This document shows positions 19,940 to 21,333 of a DNA stretch of 21,333 bases, piece after piece. The DNA is from Chara braunii. Its lineage: Eukaryota; Streptophyta; Charophyceae; Charales; Characeae. The stretch lies in assembly GCA_003427395.1 (NCBI GenBank), contig BFEA01000882.1:305557-326889 (forward strand). Direction: 5' to 3'. Position 1 is the first letter of the stretch; every line of letters begins with the position of its first letter. The notes under the pieces were generated by a model. It was not told where the DNA came from. It was given only the letters and a program-made list of their open reading frames with translations, and did not search any database. The translations under genes were made by a program, and so were the position numbers.

Positions 19940-21333
19940 TCACCAAGTCAAAAGAGAATATAGTCCGTTTCCAATTCCCGTCCGAACATTCATATTCCCT
20001 TCTGCACATGGACTTAGATCCCGAAGTGCAGCTTCAGCGTTCAGTCGAACGTTGGAAGGAATGACAAGTCCAGTCGTGAACGACTTTGTACCTCTACCTG
20101 GCCTCTCCCAACCAAAAGCGATTGAGTCAGCATGTTGCCATTGTATCTGGTCAGTCTTCTTCCATTTTTTTTTCCATGCGTTATCGTACAATTCTTCGAG
20201 CGACTTTGCTCTCCCGGTTGGCACCCAGTATTCCACGAGCACTTCATTACAATTTGGCAAATCCTTTTCACGAACCACCTGCGATTGTGCTCTTCCCGCC
20301 CAAATAGGCACGCCTTTCGAAATATCATCGCCGGAGGGGCGAAGGATAAGAAAAGTGCCGACGTTGATATGCTCGAGGGGGTCGAAACTAGTCTTTGGAC
20401 GATCTTTTCTACGTCCAACGAACAGCGGTTCCCTGTTGTCGATGTTGGCATTACTAGGAGAAGATTATTGATCGTTTTCGAGGGGACGAGGGCTTGGCCA
20501 AAAACCTTCCTGAGGTTGTGTGGACAACCCGTTCGCGATGATCTCGGCGCCACATTTGATAACCTTGTCCTAGTACCACAAAGCTCTTTCTCTCCGACTC
20601 ACCTCATGTTCGTTGAAAGTGCACCACGTTGACCGCCTGCTCTCCAGCAACTCGCGGAATCGAATAACACCATGTTTGTCATTCAGATAGTGTTTCCGAG
20701 GAACAGGCTTCGCGGGAAGCGGGTCAAATGGCCACGAAGGACCTGCGTAGCTTCCATCAGGGTTCTGATTGAACCAATAAATCGGACCTTCCTCGGGCAG
20801 CCAGTTGTCGTCATCGCAAAACTCCTTGTACAACATGCCCGGGGTATCTCCAACCATCAAAAATTTAAGCAAGTGTGGTTGGGAAACACCGGTAATGGCT
20901 GACGCAACGCATGAGTCTACTTTATTTATAAAATCTGCCAATGTGTCGAGGAAAATACATTTGGGAGGCTTTTTGTAGGATTGCTCTATGAGCTCAAACG
21001 ACTCGTCCATAGTATAAACGTGTGTGTCTTTCAATTTCTTCGAGAAGACACTGAAAGTAGTATCAACGTCCGTATGGGTATGTCCCACCAGCATGAAACC
21101 TATTTCCACCTCTTGGAAAACTTTGAACTTCACCAACAGTGCAGCCAGTGCACATACGTACTTGTTCTTGTTTTCCCGCCAACAATTATCTGCTTGAATG
21201 CGCAAAAAGGGTGGTAGTGACCCCCCAGTCGCTTGAAATTCGACGAGGGTTCGCGTGAGACAAGTAACGACTGTGTTCGAATCGTGTTTGAAATACGGAA
21301 ACCACGTGTACACATAAATACTAGGGTCTCTAC
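19940..21333 (-). CDS. DUF7869-family protein (partial at 5' end)
   Basis: The minus-strand frame is open at the window edge and runs to TGA at 19940-19942, about 464 codons. The hallmark segments are LPPFLRIQADNCWRENKNKY (around 21210-21150) and VGHTHTDVDTTFSVFS (around 21080-21040), which match DUF7869, found in many transposon-like proteins of algae, protists and invertebrates. Its biochemical role is not established, although acidic clusters such as QADN and HTDVD suggest a nuclease-like fold. The C-terminal region (NVGTFLILRPSG...VPIWAGRAQSQ, EVLVEYWVPTGR, WKKTDQIQW) stays in the same frame after TAG (20570-20572) and TAA (20465-20467). So the two stops sit inside a colinear protein rather than after it. 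TAR read as Gln, or a young pseudogene, explains this. The N-terminus is missing. Confidence 0.75.

Noticed and set aside
20454-20602. A spliced intron in the DUF7869 gene from GTGAGT (minus, 20602) to CTTCTCCTAG (minus, 20454)
   Set aside because: Both sites look good, but splicing them puts the downstream exon out of phase and creates a stop. The unspliced frame stays protein-like and colinear throughout.
20041-20632. Plus- and minus-strand frames overlapping the DUF7869 C-terminus (20052-20471, 20132-20632 plus; 20041-20553 minus)
   Set aside because: They are shadows of the colinear minus-strand DUF7869 frame and lack domain motifs.

Overview
This is nuclear DNA from a eukaryote. Genes are sparse, and most of the window is microsatellites, short inverted-repeat elements, tandem duplications and poly-A/poly-T runs. 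It contains one assembly gap (11149-11295) and six single ambiguous bases. Candidate introns have GT...AG ends. No prokaryotic operon, rRNA, intact tRNA or CRISPR array is visible. I cannot name the species. In every credible reading frame the interrupting codons are TAA or TAG and never TGA, and two of the frames (the DUF7869 gene and the gag-like ORF) close on TGA. This fits a nuclear code with TAA/TAG = Gln, as known in several ulvophycean green algae (Dasycladales, Cladophorales), ciliates and some flagellates. Pseudogene decay in a standard-code genome is the alternative.

Layout. 1-6000: accessory DNA with about 110-bp inverted-repeat elements (1-36 partial, 539-649, 5831-5939), a duplicated GGA-rich tract, a minute poly-A retroposon with target-site duplication (1840-1924), a GT/GA microsatellite, a 31-bp tandem repeat, an ACCGGTT-rich tract (3100-3480), the first hammerhead-like element (about 3990-4107) and a 154-bp tandem duplication (4563-4875). 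6000-9750: mostly featureless, with a GC-rich block (about 6980-7600), a second hammerhead-like element (8148-8262) and a diverged direct repeat. 9760-10720: remnant of a retroelement gag/ORF1-like protein. 10796-10866: a perfect 16-bp-arm hairpin element. 11106-11344: a CA microsatellite holding the gap.

11474-15809: a plus-strand coding region. It starts with a Ulp1/SENP-like (C48) cysteine protease that has recognisable His, Asn (in place of Asp), Gln and Cys motifs. Basic, acidic and unrecognised open frames follow. They may be exons of one gene or parts of one mobile element.

16451-17940: the most unusual part. Units of (GA)n, a 73-bp inverted-repeat hairpin, a hammerhead-ribozyme-like core, a conserved 70-75-nt tail and (TA)n recur three times. 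Two units are directly tandem with a period of about 360 bp. Related cores and tails occur singly at 3990 and 8148. The layout resembles retrozymes or hammerhead-bearing satellites, but a normal stem I is not evident.

18780-19450: a degenerate tandem repeat containing a near-perfect 18-bp palindrome. 19940-21333: a minus-strand DUF7869-family gene, cut by the window edge, that reads as one colinear frame of about 464 codons broken only by one TAG and one TAA and ending in TGA.
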